Both the position numbers and the translations under genes were made by a program. 64,000 bases of DNA. Origin: JARRLC01 sp050290865. Lineage in GTDB: Bacteria > Pseudomonadota > Alphaproteobacteria > Rhizobiales > Rhodomicrobiaceae. The notes beneath the pieces were generated by a model. The model saw only the letters and a list, made by a program, of their open reading frames with translations. It was not told the DNA's origin and made no database searches. Where the stretch lies: positions 7,621 to 71,620 of the forward strand of contig JBNKIW010000018.1 of assembly GCA_050290865.1 (NCBI GenBank). Direction: 5' to 3'. Positions 60,542 through 64,000 of the stretch are shown here, one piece after another (positions within the stretch are counted from its first letter, which is position 1; the number at the start of each line of letters is the position of its first letter).

Positions 60542-63097
60542 ATGATTGCCACCCGTACGACCGCGCAGATCACCGCTCCATTCCTCAACCGGCCGCCGCG
60601 AAGCCTTCTTCCTGCGCGCCGGATGATGAGTCTCGTTGCCGCCATGCTCGTGCTGGTCTTCCTGGCCTCGCTGCTGCGGGACCAGAGCGCCGTGCTGGTG
60701 GTCGGCGTGTTCGCTCTGTTCGCGATGTTCGGCGTGGCCGTGCTTTTCGCGGCGCTCGCGGGTTTCGTGCACTTCGGCGTCAAGGCCTCCGCTTCGACCG
60801 AGCTGTCGCGTCTCTACGCCGAAAACGCCAGCCACGGAATCGCCGTAGCCAACCGGGACGGCACGCTCGTTTTCGCCAATGGCACCTACCGCCAGCTCAC
60901 CGGTTCGACCGACACCTCGCCTTTCAGCATCGAGTCGGCGCTGGTGCGCCAGTTCGGCGGCTCGGAGCAGCTTTTCCGGCTGATCCGCGCGGCGCGGCGC
61001 GGGGAACGGGCGGAAGAGGAGTTCCAGTCCATCGGCCCGAGGGGCGCGGGGCGCTGGCTGCGGGCATCGGTGCGGCGCGCGGACGAGCCGTCGGAAGGCA
61101 GGACGCGCGAAGAGCTGTGCATTTGGGAAATCACGGACGTGACCGCACGCCGTCAGCAGAAGGCGGAAATCGCCCGCAACACCGCGGAGCTGCGCAAGCT
61201 GATCGACGAGGTGCCGGTCGGATTGTTCGCGGCCGACCAGAACGGCACCGTGACGCTCGTCAACACGGCACTCTCCGGCTGGCTCGACATCGGCGAGCGC
61301 GAATCCCGCAGACGGCGCAAGCATCCCGCGCGGCGCGCGCCCACGCAGCTGCGCCTCGAAGCAATGTTCCCCGAACAGTCTGCGGCCATGCTCGCGGCTC
61401 CCGAATCCGGTGCCGCCGGCGGGCGCGTTTCCTTCGACATCGCCAGGCACGACGGCACGGCGCTGCCGGTTACCGTTCTATATTCGCGTCTGGAGGGCGG
61501 AGACGAGGTGCCGGAGCCGGTACTGTATGGCGCCGTCCTGGAGCGCGCTCTCGCAGGCGAAGCGGGGATACCGGCGGGCGGCCTGCGTCATCTTCTCAGC
61601 CTGTTCAAGTCCGCACCGGTCGCCATGGCCAGCCTGACGAAGGACGGCGCCATATCGAACGCCAACCTCGCTTTCGGCAAGTTTTTCGGTCCCGCCGCCA
61701 CGCTCGGCAAGACAGGCCTTTTCGATCTCGCGCCGGCCGAGCCCGTACGCGATGCGCTGCATCAGGCGATCGATAAAGCGGCTGCGCGGAAGATCGTCAT
61801 TCCACCGGTCGATGTCACGGCGCCGGACGGCAAGCGCACGCTGCGGCTGTTCTTCTCCCCCGTGCCGCGCGGCGAGGCAGGCGACGACGTGGCGCTCGTC
61901 TTCGGCATCGACACGTCCGAGCAGCATATGCTCGAAGAGCAGATCGCCCAGGGACAGAAGATGCAGGCCATCGGTCAGCTCGCGGGCGGCATCGCGCATG
62001 ATTTCAACAACGTGCTGACGGCGATCATCGGCTTTTCCGACCTTCTGCTCACCAATCACCGGCCGACCGACCCCGCTTTCGCCGATATCATGAACATCAA
62101 GAACAACGCCAACCGCGCGGCGGGGCTGGTGCGGCATCTCCTGGCGTTCTCACGCAAGCAGACGCTCCGTCCGCAGGTGTTGTCACTGACCGACGCCCTG
62201 GAAGACCTGATGCATCTGCTCGCACAGCTCCTCGGCGAGAAGGTGAAGGCCAAGGTCATCCACGGCCGCGACCTGTGGTTCGTGAAAGTCGATCCGACGC
62301 AGTTTCAGCAGGTGATCATCAATCTGGCCGTGAATGCGCGCGACGCCATGCCGGGCGGTGGCGAACTCACCATCCGCACCGCCAATGTCACCGAGCGCGA
62401 ATCGGCCGCGCTAACCCATGCCGGAATGGAGCCGGGCGAGTATGTGCTATGCGAAGTGAGCGACACCGGCACCGGCATCCCACCCGAGATCATCGACAAG
62501 ATATTCGAGCCCTTTTTCTCCACCAAGGAAGTCGGCAGAGGCACCGGCCTTGGCCTGTCCACCGTCTATGGCATCGTCAAGCAGACGGGCGGCTATGTCT
62601 TCGCCGAAAGCGAGATTGGCAGCGGCACGATCTTCCGCATCTATCTGCCACGCTGTGAAGAGACCATTGCAGAGGCCGAAGGCGAAGAAAAGCCCGCAAG
62701 AAAGGAGGATGGAGGCGACCTGACCGGTTCGGCCACCGTGCTTCTGGTCGAGGACGAGGACGCCGTGCGCGCCTTCGCGGCGCGGGCATTGACCACGCGC
62801 GGTTACCGCGTATTGACCGCGAACAGCGGCGTGCAGGCCCTGGACGTCATGAACGAACATAGCGGCGAGGTCGATCTCATCATCTCTGACGTGGTCATGC
62901 CCGAAATGGACGGGCCGACTCTGATGAAGCATCTTCGTAAAGAGAATCCGGAGATCAAGATCATCTTCATGTCCGGTTACGCGGAGGAAGCCTTCCGCGC
63001 CAATCTGGACGAGAGCGAGAAGTTCGCCTTCCTGCCCAAACCCTTCACATTGAAGAAGCTGGCGGCGGCGGTTAAGGAGGCGCTTGAGAGCGAGTGA
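60542..63097 (+). CDS. cckA: Cell-cycle hybrid histidine kinase CckA
   Basis: An 851-residue protein. Two TM helices (about 28-75), PAS-type sensor domains (about 95-450), HisKA with phospho-acceptor His486 (GGIAHDFNNVLTAI), an ATPase domain (NLAVNARDAM, DTGTGIPPE, GTGLGLSTVYGI) and a receiver domain with Asp783 (ISDVVMPEMDG) and KPF. It phosphorylates ChpT and so controls CtrA in Alphaproteobacteria. It is next to recA, as in many of these genomes. Confidence 0.95.
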   Translation: MIATRTTAQITAPFLNRPPRSLLPARRMMSLVAAMLVLVFLASLLRDQSAVLVVGVFALFAMFGVAVLFAALAGFVHFGVKASASTELSRLYAENASHGIAVANRDGTLVFANGTYRQLTGSTDTSPFSIESALVRQFGGSEQLFRLIRAARRGERAEEEFQSIGPRGAGRWLRASVRRADEPSEGRTREELCIWEITDVTARRQQKAEIARNTAELRKLIDEVPVGLFAADQNGTVTLVNTALSGWLDIGERESRRRRKHPARRAPTQLRLEAMFPEQSAAMLAAPESGAAGGRVSFDIARHDGTALPVTVLYSRLEGGDEVPEPVLYGAVLERALAGEAGIPAGGLRHLLSLFKSAPVAMASLTKDGAISNANLAFGKFFGPAATLGKTGLFDLAPAEPVRDALHQAIDKAAARKIVIPPVDVTAPDGKRTLRLFFSPVPRGEAGDDVALVFGIDTSEQHMLEEQIAQGQKMQAIGQLAGGIAHDFNNVLTAIIGFSDLLLTNHRPTDPAFADIMNIKNNANRAAGLVRHLLAFSRKQTLRPQVLSLTDALEDLMHLLAQLLGEKVKAKVIHGRDLWFVKVDPTQFQQVIINLAVNARDAMPGGGELTIRTANVTERESAALTHAGMEPGEYVLCEVSDTGTGIPPEIIDKIFEPFFSTKEVGRGTGLGLSTVYGIVKQTGGYVFAESEIGSGTIFRIYLPRCEETIAEAEGEEKPARKEDGGDLTGSATVLLVEDEDAVRAFAARALTTRGYRVLTANSGVQALDVMNEHSGEVDLIISDVVMPEMDGPTLMKHLRKENPEIKIIFMSGYAEEAFRANLDESEKFAFLPKPFTLKKLAAAVKEALESE

Positions 63098-63199
63098 TGA
63101 GGCCACCGTCAAGATGCGAGAGGCTCATATCGGTAGTAATGCGAGGGCGATACAAGTAAAATTCTTTTGTGGGAACCGTTTGTATGCGCTTGCTCGAAG

Positions 63200-63214
63200 G
63201 AACAAAATATGTAC
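63200..63214. promoter_or_regulatory. Candidate LexA (SOS) box upstream of recA
   Basis: GAAC-N7-GTAC lies 54 bases upstream of the recA ATG. The alphaproteobacterial LexA site is a direct repeat GAAC-N7-GAAC (GTTC-N7-GTTC on the other strand), so this is one base from consensus and in the expected place. A further GAAC at 63173-63176 has no partner at the correct spacing. Confidence 0.5.
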
Positions 63215-63267
63215 TTTGGTTGAAGATTGCATTGCACACAAACGTATGAAATAACGGAGAAGGGGAC

Positions 63268-64000
63268 ATGGCGAAGGCGGATTTGCGTCTCGTGGAGAGG
63301 GCTGAAATGGACAAACAAAAGGCGCTGGAAGCAGCGCTGGGCCAGATCGAGAAGAGTTTCGGCAAAGGCTCGGTCATGCGGCTGGGCAAGAACGAAACTG
63401 CCGTCGAGGTGGAGGCGATCCCTACCGGCTCGCTTGGTCTGGACATTGCGCTCGGGATCGGCGGCTTGCCGCGCGGGCGCGTCATCGAGATTTTCGGCCC
63501 CGAATCCTCCGGTAAGACCACGCTGGCGCTGCATGTCATCGCCCAGGCGCAGAAGCGCGGCGGCATTTGCGGCTTCGTCGATGCCGAGCACGCGCTCGAC
63601 ACGGGTTATGCACGGAAGCTGGGCATCAATCTGGAAGACCTGATCTTTTCGCAGCCGGACACGGGCGAGCAGGCGCTGGAAATCACCGACACGCTGGTGC
63701 GGTCCGGCGCACTCGATGTCATCGTCGTCGATTCGGTGGCGGCGCTGACGCCGAAGGCCGAGATCGAGGGCGAGATGGGCGACGTGCTGCCGGGGTTGCA
63801 GGCGCGGCTCATGAGTCAGGCCCTGCGGAAGCTGACCGGTTCGATTTCCAAATCGCACACCATCGTCATTTTCATCAATCAGATCCGGATGAAGATCGGC
63901 GTCATGTTCGGCAATCCTGAGACGACGACGGGCGGCAATGCGCTGAAATTCTATTCCTCCGTGCGCCTCGACATCCGCCGCATCGGCCAGATCAAGGAGC
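63268..64000 (+). CDS. recA: Recombinase RecA, C-terminus beyond window
   Basis: The first 244 codons are visible. They include Walker A GPESSGKTT (residues 77-85), the DAEHALD segment, Walker B VIVVDSVAAL and the loop motif GNPETTTGGNALKFYSS. RecA forms the strand-exchange filament and triggers LexA cleavage. AAGGGGAC lies before the ATG at 63268; a second Met at residue 14 (MDKQKALEAAL) is where shorter RecA proteins begin. Confidence 0.97.
   Translation, partial: MAKADLRLVERAEMDKQKALEAALGQIEKSFGKGSVMRLGKNETAVEVEAIPTGSLGLDIALGIGGLPRGRVIEIFGPESSGKTTLALHVIAQAQKRGGICGFVDAEHALDTGYARKLGINLEDLIFSQPDTGEQALEITDTLVRSGALDVIVVDSVAALTPKAEIEGEMGDVLPGLQARLMSQALRKLTGSISKSHTIVIFINQIRMKIGVMFGNPETTTGGNALKFYSSVRLDIRRIGQIKE

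Noticed and set aside
1..64000. Search for CRISPR arrays, tRNA/rRNA genes, insertion sequences and prophage genes
   Set aside because: No regularly spaced repeats, cloverleaf-like segments, transposases, integrases or phage structural genes were recognised.

Overview
The window is a gene-dense, GC-rich chromosomal segment of an alphaproteobacterium. The lineage evidence is the cell-cycle hybrid kinase CckA beside recA, a mitochondrial-type ATP12 F1-ATPase chaperone, a helix-hairpin-helix tail on a ribosomal protein, a matB/malonyl-CoA decarboxylase pair, and a canonical CtrA box (TTAA-N7-TTAA). I see no rRNA, tRNA, CRISPR array, insertion sequence or prophage. The order or genus cannot be settled from the sequence.

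Layout. (1) 1-8550, minus strand: dsrABEFHCMKL, the reverse-acting (oxidative) dissimilatory sulfite reductase operon, continuing off the left edge with the first codons of a further gene, probably dsrJ. DsrEFH and DsrL mark it as the sulfur-oxidising form. (2) 8551-10319: a divergent promoter region with an ATTC-N8-GAAT palindrome, then a TauD-like dioxygenase and two small proteins. (3) 10333-12136: ygfZ and fabI. (4) 12394-15690: a secreted PDZ/WD40 protein with a caspase-like domain whose catalytic His and Cys are both replaced. (5) 15691-16429: a long intergenic stretch with a probable 58-residue small gene, an intrinsic terminator for it and a CtrA box. (6) 16430-19344: malonate activation and decarboxylation. 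(7) 19717-34007: housekeeping genes (M16 peptidase, rimO, pyc, rarA, a pseudouridine synthase, HAD phosphatase, ATP12, lytic transglycosylase), interrupted by a Tae4-like amidase with a two-TM partner. (8) 34109-37198: two paralogous small secreted proteins, a CHASE2 membrane protein and a fused SoxYZ-like carrier. (9) 37314-47423: a membrane GH3 enzyme, a DUF2185 protein, quinone oxidoreductase, a TorF-like outer-membrane protein, rlmB, and the conserved corC-like/ybeY/phoH/miaB/plsC block. (10) 47581-54004: an A2-type aa3 cytochrome oxidase cluster preceded by a perfect FNR/FixK box and ending in a heme-copper-oxidase-like protein without the CuB His-His pair. (11) 54158-64000: leuC, rplS, trmD, an MscS channel, a FliO-domain protein, cckA and the start of recA.

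How the parts fit. The window suggests a facultatively autotrophic or mixotrophic sulfur oxidiser. Sulfane sulfur would pass through DsrEFH to DsrC, be oxidised by DsrAB with DsrL handling electrons on the NAD(P) side, and the DsrC trisulfide would be processed by DsrMK (with JOP outside the window). The SoxYZ-like carrier may add a periplasmic sulfur carrier. The oxidase cluster would provide the terminal electron sink, apparently under oxygen control.
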